From: Candidatus Poribacteria bacterium
GTDB lineage: Bacteria > Poribacteria > WGA-4E > PCPOR2b
Reading direction: 5' to 3'
Assembly: GCA_022822005.1 (NCBI GenBank)
Contig: JAJECO010000033.1
Span: 1 to 64,000 of the forward strand
DNA length: 64,000 nucleotides
The notes under the pieces are model-generated. The model saw only the letters and a list, made by a program, of their open reading frames with translations. It ran no database searches and had not been told where the DNA came from. This document shows, in pieces, positions 1 through 8,993 of this stretch. Every line of letters begins with the position of its first letter. Within the stretch, counting starts at the first letter, position 1. The translations under genes and the position numbers were made by a program.

Positions 1-2714
1 TTGTCTGAAGCACCAAAATAGCCTACCCACTGTTGCGTTTGTGAGTCATAGGTGGCGAGGAAGGTGACTTTTGATGCCCCACCGAGCGCGTCATAGAGGT
101 CGCCAACCCTGTCGATGGTCTTCTCTTCCCCATTAACGGCTGCTACCTTCAGGGGGACATGGATTAGACTCAGACCCACCGGCAGGGAGAGGTCAAATTC
201 AAGCAGTTTAGCGATGGCGTTAAAGGTTAACATTTCGGTGATTCTTTCAACGCTGACCGCGACGGTATTCGTTCCCGGATTCGATCCCAACGTAAGCGTA
301 CTTTCTGCTCGTCCGTTTGCGTCAGTGGTTATTATCTCAGGACTGGGTGTCCCTCCACCTGCACTGACAGTAAAGGTCACTGTTACCCCTTCCATCGGGT
401 CGTCGTACTGATCACGGACTTCAACAACAAACGGGTTAGCCAACGCTTCACCGGTCAAACCGCTCTGATTATCGCCTGAGACGATTGATAGCGTCGTCGG
501 CACCGGGGGCGGGAGTGCCGCTTCCGCACTAAAGACTACTGTTTGGGCAATACCTTCGACGCTGACCGCGACGGTGTTCGTTCCCAGATTCGGTCCCAGC
601 GTGAGCGTACTCTCTGCCCTGCCATTGGCATCGGTCACGGTGCTTCTGATACTCAGTACGCCGCCACCCTCAGTGACAGTAAATACCACCGGAACCCCTG
701 CGAACGCTTTACCATTCTGATCCTGTACATCAACGGCAAACGATTGATCGAGTATTGTACTGGGTGTACCCTCTTGGTTATCGCCCGAAATTTTCAGAGG
801 GATTGCAGGGGTTCGGTTGTCAAACTCAACCCTAACCCCTCTGCGTTGGAGGGTGGGAATATGGGTATGGATAGATTGATAGCTCAAGGGATTGCTCTGC
901 ACATAAACCTTATCTCCCCTTCCCAATCCCGTATTGGTTACTAGAGGTGAGAGATCCGAGATAGAGTTGTACGCAAGCCCCAATGTTGTCAGGTTAGTTA
1001 AGCCCGCCACAGGCGATATGTCAGTTATGGGGGTGCCCCAAATATCCAGAAATGTCAGGTTAGTTAAGCCTGCTACTGCTGAGATGTCCGAGAGGGGGTT
1101 GCCGTCAAGATCCAGGAATGTCAGGTTAATTAAGCCTGCCACCGGTGATATATCCGAAATTCTGTTATAAGAAAAATCCAAGAATGTCAGATTAGTTGCG
1201 TATTCAAGCCCGGTTACATCTCTGATGTTGGCGTTTTTGGCTTCAATGCGTCTCAAAGTCTCCATATCCGATGAGAATATTTGGGTGCCCGATGCCACCC
1301 CGAGCTCGTTCTCAATATCAGCACGAAGGTTGGCGTCGGGGATGTCTACCACTACCGCTGTCAATACTGCCGAGAGACGTTCAAGCAAAACAATCCCTTT
1401 TTTCAGAACTTCATTTTCAACCTCAAGTTGTTTAGCGAGGGTTAGCCACTTCTGAACGTCTGCCACAGTAAATGTCTCAACGGTTTGTCGTGATAAAGAA
1501 GATATGACACTTGCAACCAGAAGCACATCCACAATATCGACAACCCCATTGTCATTGACATCTGCCTTATCTTGCCCTCGCTGCCCGAAACGCGAGGCAA
1601 GCTGTGCCAAATCCGAGAGGTTCACAACGCCATCACCGTTAACATCTAAGGCGTTTTGGGTAGGCACTGACTCATCCAATTGGATTGGGAGGGTAGCCCA
1701 GGTGATGTTTCCCCCTACATCAATCATTTGAAGCGTTACCCTGTCGACGAGCTCTGCTGTTTTAATAGCAGACTCGACTGTGCCCGTTTTGCCGTTTAAC
1801 CGTTTACAGTCGAATAACCAAGGGTTCCATCTAGTACCTTCCGGTGCTAGCAACTGAACTTGATGAAGCCCATCGAAGTCTGTCACCTTGAAACGGAGGC
1901 TTGTTATGTCTTGACTATAGGCCCTTGATGAAAGAAGCTGAATTTTTCCTGGCTGGTTGACGAATGTTGATTTGGTATTAAAAAAACGATTGACAGACAA
2001 CCATTCTGCAGCACATTGAGACAAAGACAAACGGTTTGCGGGACCGTAAGCCATAACGTAGGAACTGTGAATACCTTCCCGGAAATCGTGCGCTAATCCA
2101 AGCGCATGTCCGAGTTCGTGGGCGGTCGTACGAAGTCTAAAACAGTCCCCGGACGCCGGAATTATGGCAAAACCGCCAATAATTTCTTCTCCTTCTGTTT
2201 TGTCTCTATGTCTCAACCGAAATCCTCCTCCATCTGAAGGAGAAAAACTGACGCTGGCTATCCCGCATGACATTCCTTTGTATAGGGTTTCGTAACTGAG
2301 ATCTATCGCGACGAAATAGGTGTGGTGAAGGTCATCAAAGTGTTCTCGAATTTCTGCCCAGACTTCATAATCGGTGGCACTATTGTGATAATGTTCTTCT
2401 GTGAACTTCCCATTAACCCGATGAACTATGAGATCTCTATTGTCATCGGTTTCAACAGTAAAGGTTTTCCTACCGAATCCGTGTCTGTGCATTTCGTCAG
2501 CGTAAAACTGCTGTGCATCTTTAATTAATTGTCGAAGTGCTGCCACTCGGTCTGGCCGTGCAGGACGATCGTTAGGAAGAAAGTAGACTAGTCGAACCAT
2601 CCCGTTTGTGTTGATGGAAGGTCTGTCAGGATCTGCCTGCCCTTGTTGGGTAATTGCTAGAAATAGGGTAGAAGCCAATATGAGCGCAAAACCCCCAAGT
2701 CGTAGTTTTTTCAT
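1..2714 (-). CDS. Secreted zinc metallopeptidase with dockerin-like, LRR and Ig-like modules (3' partial)
   Basis: My reverse-strand translation is open from ATG 2714 to the window edge (about 904 residues), and frame checks at the start, middle and edge agree. A Sec signal covers residues 1-27. The motif HELGHALGLAHD at 199-210 is the HExxHxxGxxH zinc site of metzincin-type peptidases. A dockerin-like or type I repeat segment follows at about 357-410, with two D-x-N-G-x-V calcium loops. Leucine-rich repeats of 22 residues lie at about 480-600, and two Big/invasin-like Ig domains at about 635-830. The C-terminus is off the window. The likely role is an exported, possibly surface-anchored protease with binding modules; the substrate is unknown. 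Mosaic proteins of this type are known from uncultured marine bacteria. The gene is monocistronic here, with an orphan DUF433 gene upstream on the same strand. Confidence 0.85.
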   Translation of the reverse strand, partial: MKKLRLGGFALILASTLFLAITQQGQADPDRPSINTNGMVRLVYFLPNDRPARPDRVAALRQLIKDAQQFYADEMHRHGFGRKTFTVETDDNRDLIVHRVNGKFTEEHYHNSATDYEVWAEIREHFDDLHHTYFVAIDLSYETLYKGMSCGIASVSFSPSDGGGFRLRHRDKTEGEEIIGGFAIIPASGDCFRLRTTAHELGHALGLAHDFREGIHSSYVMAYGPANRLSLSQCAAEWLSVNRFFNTKSTFVNQPGKIQLLSSRAYSQDITSLRFKVTDFDGLHQVQLLAPEGTRWNPWLFDCKRLNGKTGTVESAIKTAELVDRVTLQMIDVGGNITWATLPIQLDESVPTQNALDVNGDGVVNLSDLAQLASRFGQRGQDKADVNDNGVVDIVDVLLVASVISSLSRQTVETFTVADVQKWLTLAKQLEVENEVLKKGIVLLERLSAVLTAVVVDIPDANLRADIENELGVASGTQIFSSDMETLRRIEAKNANIRDVTGLEYATNLTFLDFSYNRISDISPVAGLINLTFLDLDGNPLSDISAVAGLTNLTFLDIWGTPITDISPVAGLTNLTTLGLAYNSISDLSPLVTNTGLGRGDKVYVQSNPLSYQSIHTHIPTLQRRGVRVEFDNRTPAIPLKISGDNQEGTPSTILDQSFAVDVQDQNGKAFAGVPVVFTVTEGGGVLSIRSTVTDANGRAESTLTLGPNLGTNTVAVSVEGIAQTVVFSAEAALPPPVPTTLSIVSGDNQSGLTGEALANPFVVEVRDQYDDPMEGVTVTFTVSAGGGTPSPEIITTDANGRAESTLTLGSNPGTNTVAVSVERITEMLTFNAIAKLLEFDLSLPVGLSLIHVPLKVAAVNGEEKTIDRVGDLYDALGGASKVTFLATYDSQTQQWVGYFGASD
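244..640 (-). repeat. Duplicated Ig-like (Big) domain coding segments
   Basis: The stretch at about 244-330 is repeated with few changes at about 553-640; both contain acgctgaccgcgacggt followed by ttcgttccc. They encode the same part (D-A-N-G-R-A-E-S-T-L-T-L-G) of two consecutive Ig-like domains, showing recent intragenic duplication. Confidence 0.75.
988..1207 (-). repeat. Tandem 66-bp repeats encoding LRR units
   Basis: The block starting gtcaggttagttaagcc recurs at 988, 1054 and 1120, and in diverged form at 1186, exactly 66 bases apart. Each copy encodes one 22-residue leucine-rich repeat of the secreted metallopeptidase (consensus L-T-N-L-T-F-L-D plus D-I-S-P-V-A-G). The exact 22-codon period resembles internalin-type LRRs. 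Confidence 0.85.
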
Positions 2715-2790
2715 ATTTCGCACGTTTTTTTATGACAACCCAAACAAGATTTAATTTTTTTGAATACCGATTGGGGTAATCATTTTAGTG

Positions 2791-3039
2791 CTAAACAGCA
2801 CGCGCACTAGGGTTCTCCATCAGAGCAGCTTCGAGAACCATGTCAAAAAGAGCGACAGCTTGCGCGCGCTTGACTGTAGGAAAGCCAGCCAGAAAACGTT
2901 CCAAAGAGTCCCCAGCCTTAAGATAATCAATCAGTATTGCGACGGGAACACGCGTGCCAGCAAAGACGGGCGTTCCACTGACCACTTCTTCATCGCATAC
3001 AATAATCTGTTCTTTTTTTATGGGAGGTAGTTTTCTCAT
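2791..3039 (-). CDS. DUF433 family protein, VapB-like antitoxin candidate
   Basis: An 82-residue protein starting at ATG 3039. The segment from about residue 17, with E-V-V-S-G-T-P-V-F-A-G-T-R-V-P-V, is the family signature of DUF433, followed by the L-x-x-G-D-S-L-E-x-F-L-x-x-F-P stretch of a small helix-turn-helix fold. DUF433 genes are commonly the antitoxin half of pairs with a DUF5615/PIN-like toxin placed directly downstream. Here the downstream neighbour is the secreted metallopeptidase (77 bp away), so no partner is visible. The ribosome binding site is weak. The family call is firm; the function is inferred. Confidence 0.8.
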   Translation of the reverse strand: MRKLPPIKKEQIIVCDEEVVSGTPVFAGTRVPVAILIDYLKAGDSLERFLAGFPTVKRAQAVALFDMVLEAALMENPSARAV

Positions 3040-3072
3040 GACCTATTTGGAAAGTCATGATGATATATCGTG

Positions 3073-3146
3073 GCGGGGCAAGATGCCCCGCCTACGGGGT
3101 TGAATTTGTTTCCTGTTTGTAGTGGGCAAGATGTCTCGCCTACGAA
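3073..3146. repeat. Palindromic dispersed repeat and degenerate copy
   Basis: Bases 3073-3091 form a 7+5+7 palindrome (GCGGGGC arms around aagat) followed by cctacg. A degenerate copy (gggcaagatgtctcgcctacg) lies at 3125-3145. The reverse complement of the first element is found exactly at 57110-57128, marking a dispersed intergenic repeat family. It sits between the DUF433 gene and the aminomutase gene, where it could act as a transcript hairpin. Confidence 0.7.
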
Positions 3147-3184
3147 GTGAGAGTTATTTTCTTTTTCAAACAGGTTCAAAAATC

Positions 3185-4246
3185 CTACCAATCCTCATCA
3201 TAAAAAGAGGTACTTGGATAGCTGTAGGTGTTCCCCTCGTAGTTTTTCAGGCGGATTTCTTCATCATCGAACGACACGACTGGATCTGGGATGAGCGCGA
3301 TTTTGCCGCCGCCGCCGGGGGCATCAACCACGTAATGTGGCACGCCGAGTCCAGAGATATGCCCGCGCAATGCCGAGACAATTTCCAGTCCGGTTTTGAT
3401 TGATGTGCGGAAGTGATCTGTGCCGTAAACGAGGTCTGCCTGATAGATATAGTAGGGTCTGACACGGATTTTGAGGAGTTTCTTCATTAAATCGACCATG
3501 ACTGCGGGATCGTCGTTGACGCCTTTGAGCAGGACCGCCTGATTGCCGACAGGGATACCGGCATCCACGAGCAGACCGCACGCCTTCTCGGTTTCTGGTG
3601 TAACTTCGCGGGGGTGATTAAAGTGGGTGTTAATATAGAAGGGATGGTACTGCTTGAGGATTGCACATAACTCCGGCGTAATGCGTTGTGGCAGGGTAAC
3701 GGGAACGCGTGAACCAATTCGGATAATTTCAAGGTGCTCAATGTCGCGGAGGCTGCCGACGATATAATCGATCTTCCGGTCGGTCAACATCATCGAATCC
3801 CCGCCAGAGATGATCACGTCCCGGATTTCGGGGTGACTGCGGATATAGTTCAAGCCCATCTCAATATTGTTGTCGGGAATCGAGTCGGGATCTCCCACTT
3901 TGCGTTTTCGGGTGCAAAAACGGCAGTAGATAGGACACATGTAATTGACATAAAACAACGCCCGATCCGGATAACGATGCGTAACGTTGGGGACAAGGCT
4001 ATCATCTTCTTCGCCGAGTGGATCATCTTCCTCAAAGCCGGTTCGGATCAGTTCCTTTGGGTCTGGGACAACCTGTTTCCAGATTGGATCTCCCGGTTCC
4101 TCGATTAGGCTCAAATAGTAGGGATTGATACGGATAGGAAATACGTCGTGAACGCGTTTTATCTCGTCGAGATCGACATCAAAGATAGCGGCGAGTTTTT
4201 CAGGTGTGTTGACCGTATCCCGAACGAGCTGTCTCCAGTCTTCCAT
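3185..4246 (-). CDS. KamA-family radical SAM enzyme (lysine 2,3-aminomutase type)
   Basis: 353 residues. The radical SAM cluster motif CxxxCxxC is at C104, C108 and C111 (C-P-I-Y-C-R-F-C). The PLP lysine is K315 in the motif P-G-G-G-G-K, preceded by V-V-D-A; this Asp and the one in Y-Q-A-D-L match the two carboxylates that hold the substrate amine in lysine 2,3-aminomutase. It lacks part of the C-terminal multimerisation region of clostridial KamA (about 416 residues) and is closer in length to the EF-P lysylation enzyme EpmB. No efp or epmA gene is in the window, so beta-lysine synthesis (for example for osmolytes) or EF-P modification both remain open. It lies 28 bp downstream of the cyclophilin gene, probably in one operon. 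Confidence 0.9.
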   Translation of the reverse strand: MEDWRQLVRDTVNTPEKLAAIFDVDLDEIKRVHDVFPIRINPYYLSLIEEPGDPIWKQVVPDPKELIRTGFEEDDPLGEEDDSLVPNVTHRYPDRALFYVNYMCPIYCRFCTRKRKVGDPDSIPDNNIEMGLNYIRSHPEIRDVIISGGDSMMLTDRKIDYIVGSLRDIEHLEIIRIGSRVPVTLPQRITPELCAILKQYHPFYINTHFNHPREVTPETEKACGLLVDAGIPVGNQAVLLKGVNDDPAVMVDLMKKLLKIRVRPYYIYQADLVYGTDHFRTSIKTGLEIVSALRGHISGLGVPHYVVDAPGGGGKIALIPDPVVSFDDEEIRLKNYEGNTYSYPSTSFYDEDW

Positions 4247-4274
4247 CAGTTCTTTTGCCTTTCTGGGTAAATCA

Positions 4275-4832
4275 TCAGTTGTTTTCTGCGGTCGTCGGAT
4301 GGTAGTCGTTGAGTGTAATTTTTTCTATTTTATCACCTTGTCGCAGCTGATCAAGCACATCTAACCCTTCTATGACGCGTCCAAAGGTGGTGTATTCACC
4401 GTCAAGATGCTGGTACCCTTGAGAATCCGGATTCAAACAGATATAGAATTGACTTCCCGCAGAATTCGGTTGTTGCGTACGCGCCATTGCGACGACACCT
4501 TTTTCGTGATTCGGCATTCTCGCTTTGAGCTCGGCATCCTGAAATTCACCGTAAATTGTCCATCCGGGTCCTCCGGTGCCATCCCCCTTTGGGTCGCCTC
4601 CCTGAATTACAAAGTCGGGCACATAGCGATGGAAGGAAAGGCCATCGTAGAACCCCTGTTGGATGAGGGTGGCGAAATTATCCACTGTTTTCGGTGCAGC
4701 ATCAGGATAGAGTTCGATAACAATCCGTCCCTTGCTAGTTTCTAAAACTGCATTGGGTGTGGATTTGTCACACCCGTTGCTGGTGGTGAGGATGATAGCC
4801 CCCAACCATAACAAAGATTTTGTAGTTGGCAT
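4275..4832 (-). CDS. Cyclophilin-type peptidyl-prolyl isomerase, exported
   Basis: 185 residues from ATG 4832; a TTG three codons upstream is possible. A hydrophobic N-terminus (L-L-W-L-G-A-I-I-L) ends at a cysteine (T-S-N-G-C), suggesting a lipoprotein with an imperfect lipobox. The cyclophilin core is clear: F-H-R-Y-V-P-D-F-V-I-Q-G-G-D-P carries the catalytic arginine and the Q-G-G-D loop, and Q-F-Y-I-C lines the proline pocket. It should catalyse cis-trans isomerisation of prolyl bonds in exported proteins. It lies between argD (upstream, with a hairpin in the gap) and the KamA-type gene. Confidence 0.9.
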   Translation of the reverse strand: MPTTKSLLWLGAIILTTSNGCDKSTPNAVLETSKGRIVIELYPDAAPKTVDNFATLIQQGFYDGLSFHRYVPDFVIQGGDPKGDGTGGPGWTIYGEFQDAELKARMPNHEKGVVAMARTQQPNSAGSQFYICLNPDSQGYQHLDGEYTTFGRVIEGLDVLDQLRQGDKIEKITLNDYHPTTAENN

Positions 4833-4885
4833 TAGCGTCAAGAAAGACTCTGTTTCTCTTGAGCCTTAATTTTTCTCCTATGTGT

Positions 4886-4919
4886 AGAGACCGAGCTGTT
4901 CGCAAAGAACTCGGTCTCT
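4886..4919. terminator. Perfect 10-bp inverted repeat between argD and cyclophilin gene
   Basis: Arms agagaccgag (4886-4895) and ctcggtctct (4910-4919) are exact reverse complements around a 14-base loop that can itself pair (gttc/gaac). It sits 39 bases after the argD stop. No T-run follows on either strand, so it may be a processing or attenuating hairpin and not a classical terminator. Confidence 0.55.
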
Positions 4920-4957
4920 GGTTGTGTTTCGCATGTAAATTACTTCTGCGCCCTGCA

Positions 4958-6148
4958 CTAGACAGTCTCAGCGAGCGATTTCTCGACAATTGAAACCGCT
5001 TCATCAACATGTGCAGTGGTGATATTGAGCGGTGGTAAAAAGCGAAGGACATAATCGTTTGTACAGATTGTGATTAATCCATTTTCGATACACTTTGCAG
5101 CGAGCGTATTGGCATCGACAGACAGTACTAAACCCCGCAGCAACCCTTTACCGCGAACCTCTTTGATCGGATAATGATCTTTGAGTGCCATCAACTTACT
5201 CTCTAAATAGTCGCCCATCTTGACGGCATTTTCACCGAGGTTTTCGTCAAGGATGGTTCTTACCGTTGCACATGCTGCGGCAGTTACGAGCGGATTTCCT
5301 CCAAACGTCGCCGCGTGTGTGCCGGGGACAAAACTCGCTGCGATGTGCCCCTTAGCGAGCATTGCACCGATTGGTGCTCCACCACCGAGGGACTTTGCCA
5401 TCGTGATAATGTCGGGGATAATCCCGTAACTTTCATATCCGAAAAGTGGTCCGAGCCGTCCCATCGCTGTCTGTACTTCGTCAAGGATGAGTACCAGATT
5501 GTGTTTGTCGCAGAGTTCGCGCAGCCCCTCAATGTAACCGCTACTCGGTGTGTTGACACCTCCTTCAGACTGAATCGCTTCGACAAGGATGCCACAGGTC
5601 TTGTCGCTAATCGCCCCTTCCACAGCCGGAAGGTCATCGTACGGAACATAGGTGAAACCCGGAACCATTGGCTCAAATCCCTTGTGATACTTGGGTTGAG
5701 CGGTCGCGGTTATCGTTGCCATCGTGCGGCCATGGAACGAATCGTCCATCGTGATGATCTCGTAGGCGTCGGGTCTGCCTTGATCCTTGGTGAACTTTCG
5801 TGCAAGTTTAATCCCTGCTTCGTTGGCTTCTGCCCCACTGTTGCAGAAGAAGCACTGATCCATATCGGAATTATCAATCAACAATTTCGCCAATTGGGCT
5901 TGCGGTTCAATGTAATAGAGATTGGACACGTGCAAGAGTTTTCCTGCTTGCTCGCGGATGGCTGCCGTTACGTTGGGATGGCAGTGTCCCAATCCGTTGA
6001 CAGCTAACCCGCCCAGAAAATCGAGATATTTTTTTCCATCCGCATCCCACAGATAAGCTCCTTCTCCGTGAATGAACGCAAGTGAGCGTTCACCGTAGGT
6101 ATTCATGATGTACTTTGTAGCCATCGCTTTAATTTCGGCGGTTGTCAT
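4958..6148 (-). CDS. argD: Acetylornithine aminotransferase (class III PLP)
   Basis: 396 residues, full length for ArgD. It converts N-acetylglutamate semialdehyde to acetylornithine in arginine synthesis; family members often also serve the succinyl-diaminopimelate step of lysine synthesis. The motif I-L-D-E-V-Q (D223) binds the PLP pyridine nitrogen, and K252 in I-T-M-A-K-S-L-G-G-G forms the Schiff base. F-C-N-S-G-A-E-A-N-E at 101-110 is the phosphate-binding loop. The start at 6148 has a strong AAGGAGG site 9 bases upstream. No other arginine genes are nearby. Ornithine-oxoacid aminotransferase is a less likely alternative. Confidence 0.92.
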   Translation of the reverse strand: MTTAEIKAMATKYIMNTYGERSLAFIHGEGAYLWDADGKKYLDFLGGLAVNGLGHCHPNVTAAIREQAGKLLHVSNLYYIEPQAQLAKLLIDNSDMDQCFFCNSGAEANEAGIKLARKFTKDQGRPDAYEIITMDDSFHGRTMATITATAQPKYHKGFEPMVPGFTYVPYDDLPAVEGAISDKTCGILVEAIQSEGGVNTPSSGYIEGLRELCDKHNLVLILDEVQTAMGRLGPLFGYESYGIIPDIITMAKSLGGGAPIGAMLAKGHIAASFVPGTHAATFGGNPLVTAAACATVRTILDENLGENAVKMGDYLESKLMALKDHYPIKEVRGKGLLRGLVLSVDANTLAAKCIENGLITICTNDYVLRFLPPLNITTAHVDEAVSIVEKSLAETV

Positions 6149-6474
6149 TTTGTGTGTCCTCCTTGTTGGGTGCGTCTGTATCCGCTCATTGACGCACCAA
6201 ACCGTTGACTGCCTTGAGGCAATCGGTTAAATGGTAAAAATGTCCAATGTTACAGCGCGTATTCACCAAGTACGAGAAATTCTTCTTGTACGTACGCCTG
6301 AATGAAATTCGGTGTCGAAACAAAAGTCTGGTGAGTTGGTATATTAGATCTTTATAGCGTCAAATATTATAAGAGAAACACGGCTGATATTCAAGATCAA
6401 AGTCACCAACCTCAGGAAAATTCCGAGAGTCCGGTCGATCATATCAAGTGATATGTTGATGTCGGTCCCATGTC
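6149..6474 (-). promoter_or_regulatory. argD leader with two hairpins
   Basis: A 326-bp gap. Just before the argD ribosome binding site are two stems: ggtgcgtc/gacgcacc (6169-6176 with 6191-6198) and an interrupted stem aaccg...tgcct/aggca...cggtt (6200-6228). They would lie in the argD 5' leader. I recognise no known riboswitch and no confident promoter; the remainder holds nothing I can identify. Confidence 0.45.
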
Positions 6475-6687
6475 TTATCGGCGATCCTCTTTGTTTGAGT
6501 TTATGCGCTGTTTCCGTGCATGGTAGCCCGGGCAGGTTAGCACTGGCAAACGCGGATATTTCTGAAAATCGGGGTTGGAATCTGAGAGGAGGCACCGATA
6601 GAAACGGTTCTGGTTGATGTTTTCAACTGTTTTAACGTGTTGACAAGTGTGGCACAATCCGATTTCTATGCGGCTTTTAGTTTTCAT
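6475..6687 (-). CDS. Small four-cysteine (zinc-ribbon-like) conserved protein
   Basis: 70 residues from ATG 6687; a TTG three codons upstream is also possible. The protein has a G-L-C-H-T-C-Q-H motif near the N-terminus, then N-R-F-Y-R-C-L-L, then the end pattern F-Q-K-Y-P-R-L-P-V-L-T-C-P-G-Y. I recognise this arrangement (CxxC ... FxRC ... YPxLPVxxCxGY) from small hypothetical proteins of several phyla. Four conserved cysteines suggest one zinc site. The function is unknown. It stands alone, convergent with nothing, between argD and the glycosidase-like operon. Confidence 0.7.
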   Translation of the reverse strand: MKTKSRIEIGLCHTCQHVKTVENINQNRFYRCLLSDSNPDFQKYPRLPVLTCPGYHARKQRINSNKEDRR

Positions 6688-7026
6688 GTGAGGCAACGGA
6701 AACCTTGTTCTTCAGCGAGATCAGTATCTTCTGTAAAGTAGGTGTTTGCAAGTTTTGCGGCGTATGGAGCGATAACGTGGCGCTGTTTGGGAATACCGAT
6801 CCTGCCTTTGAAATGGCTTCAGGAGGTCTCGGAGCAACATGCGAAATATTAGTCTATGCAACTTCCTGCGCTTTGTCAACTTTTTTCCAGTCCAAGAAAC
6901 TACTGTCAGTATCGGGATTTGGCGTTGAAAAATAGCTGCTAATATGAGATAATGAGAATCCTTGCAATGTGATCCGAGTTGAATATTCGGACGAAGCTTT
7001 TCGGCTTTCTTATTGGAGGTCAAACG
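6688..7026 (+). promoter_or_regulatory. Intergenic region with sigma70-type promoter for the 7027 operon
   Basis: A 339-bp gap without a convincing gene. At 6925-6953 there is TTGAAA, a 17-base spacer and GATAAT, a good sigma70-like match. It would start transcription about 65 bases before the GTG at 7027. The rest of the region is unexplained, and open frames in it look like chance. Confidence 0.55.
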
Positions 7027-8949
7027 GTGACAGGACCAAATATGCCAGAAGATCTGGTATCTATTAAGGCGACTGAGATTTCTGCTCCACCGGCGTGGGC
7101 ACTGATTGAGCATCAGCTTATTCACCTTATGGAAAAGGCAGTTGATCTCGCCGCGCAGAAGTACGGTCGCCTCGATGGAACCCCCTATAACGTGAACGAT
7201 GTTGATGATACATACGAAGCGCACTCATACAAAGGACTCCTCTATGCCATCGGCGCACATGAAAGGGTGCTTGAGATCGGGCTCCAAGAGTGGAATGCCA
7301 TTACGCGGCTTTATGACGATGGCGTTGCGCGCCGGAATGATGAGCCACAACACCCAGAGTTTCGTGTGCAATTACACAATGAATACTATAACCTGAACGG
7401 TCCGGCTGACTGGTTCCACATGGGGGAGGGAAATCAGTCCTTCTACTCCTTCGGTCTGGCAGACCCAACTCATCTGGAAAATATCAGACGTGCAAAGCGG
7501 TTTGCAGCCATGTACATGGCTGAGGACCCCGATGCCCCCAACTATGACCCTAAGCATAAAATCATTCGTTCCCCTTTCCACGGCAGCGTCGGGCCCCGTT
7601 TTCATGCGGATCTCGAGATGGCAAAGGTTCTGCTCGACCCGATTTACTATCCGGGAGGCGTCGCACACGGACACGCTCAGCGGTCTAACCTCTACCCGGT
7701 TGTCAAGAATTTGGAAGAGAATTGGTTTGAAAATCCAGAGCGAGCCGAAGAGATTCTAAAAATTTTCGACGAGGTCGTTCTTAACGGAGATGTCCCCGAC
7801 AATCTGGCAGCGACCAGTCTCATAACCAATGCGTATCTTTACACTGGGGAAGAGAAATATAAGCGATGGGTTCTCGACTATACAGAAGCTTGGATGGACC
7901 GGACACGCGAAAACAACGGGATTATTCCGGACAACGTCGGACCCACAGGGAAGATAGGTGAGCAGCGTAACGGTCAATGGTGGGGCGGATTCTACGGATG
8001 GAACAGTCGGAATTCGGCTCGCAACGCATTCTTGGCAGCAACAATCGCCTCCGAATGTGCCCTGTTGCTCACGGGAGATTATGGTTATCTTGAGTTTATC
8101 CGCTCACAGATAGAATTTCTGTTGAGTCTTGCCCAGATCCGAGAGGACGGTCAACTGCTTGTTCCGACACGGATCACACCAGATGGTTGGGAAGGCTATC
8201 AACCAAGGGGAATTCAGTGGCTGGGACGGGTGTATCATGCATCAATGGAGGTAGGGGATTATGAGTTGATTGCGAGGCTGCGCGCAGGGGAAAAAGAAAC
8301 CGATTGGAATGCGGTCGATGTTGCGGGCGATCGGAGCAGCGGGAATCTGGAAGCACGTTTTAACTACTACGATGGGATAAATCCAGACTGGCCCGAAAAA
8401 CGGCTCCAGACGGAGTATCAGTACGTCTTGGCGATGTATGAGTTTATGTGTCAAGATCCACGGGATGTACCACAAATCATAGCCGACAATCGCTGGCCCC
8501 CCAATCCTGTTGTTACCAAAGGACTGACGCAGGTGACGATGGGTTCGCCACAGCCCATCTATAACGGTGGACTCTTACGGGCAACGGTGCGTTATTATGA
8601 CAAGGATCTTGGTCGCCCCGGTCTTCCGGCAGATGTTGCCGCTTTAGTCGATGACTTAGAAGCTAACCGGGTAGGCATCCAGCTTGTGAACCTGAACCGA
8701 ACTAAAGCTCGGAACGTAATCGTACAGGCAGGCGCGTTCGGGGAACATCGATTCACGCAAGTACAGTTTCAAAGCGCCAACCAAGATGAAAAGACGGGGG
8801 CGACTGTCCTTGTTGATAACAAATACTTCGTAGTCCAACTGCTGCCCTCCACCAGTATCCGGTTGGCCTGTGGAATGCAGCGTTTTGTGAATCAACCGGG
8901 CTATGCCTTCCCATGGCATGGCGACAGGGTGCCTATACCGTTTCAATAG
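7027..8949 (+). CDS. Large protein, probable alpha/alpha-barrel (glycosidase-like) fold
   Basis: 640 residues. I choose GTG 7027 because GGAGGT lies at 7014-7019; an upstream TTG at 6979 lacks such a site. There is no signal peptide, so it is probably cytoplasmic. Many regularly spaced helices with Trp/Tyr/Gly-rich turns (such as W-W-G-G-F-Y-G-W-N and H-A-Q-R-S-N-L-Y-P) are typical of alpha/alpha six-hairpin barrels of carbohydrate-active enzymes. I cannot name a family or catalytic residues. It begins an operon with a GH5-like hydrolase (44 bp downstream) and a sugar phosphate isomerase, which argues for carbohydrate breakdown. Confidence 0.6.
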   Translation: MTGPNMPEDLVSIKATEISAPPAWALIEHQLIHLMEKAVDLAAQKYGRLDGTPYNVNDVDDTYEAHSYKGLLYAIGAHERVLEIGLQEWNAITRLYDDGVARRNDEPQHPEFRVQLHNEYYNLNGPADWFHMGEGNQSFYSFGLADPTHLENIRRAKRFAAMYMAEDPDAPNYDPKHKIIRSPFHGSVGPRFHADLEMAKVLLDPIYYPGGVAHGHAQRSNLYPVVKNLEENWFENPERAEEILKIFDEVVLNGDVPDNLAATSLITNAYLYTGEEKYKRWVLDYTEAWMDRTRENNGIIPDNVGPTGKIGEQRNGQWWGGFYGWNSRNSARNAFLAATIASECALLLTGDYGYLEFIRSQIEFLLSLAQIREDGQLLVPTRITPDGWEGYQPRGIQWLGRVYHASMEVGDYELIARLRAGEKETDWNAVDVAGDRSSGNLEARFNYYDGINPDWPEKRLQTEYQYVLAMYEFMCQDPRDVPQIIADNRWPPNPVVTKGLTQVTMGSPQPIYNGGLLRATVRYYDKDLGRPGLPADVAALVDDLEANRVGIQLVNLNRTKARNVIVQAGAFGEHRFTQVQFQSANQDEKTGATVLVDNKYFVVQLLPSTSIRLACGMQRFVNQPGYAFPWHGDRVPIPFQ

Positions 8950-8993
8950 CGCGCAAGACTTGTGTTTTTCAAACATGGCGAAGAGGAGATGAT

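Noticed and set aside
6705-6935. Plus-strand 76-codon ORF in the gap before 7027
   Set aside because: It overlaps the promoter region, has no ribosome site and no recognisable features.
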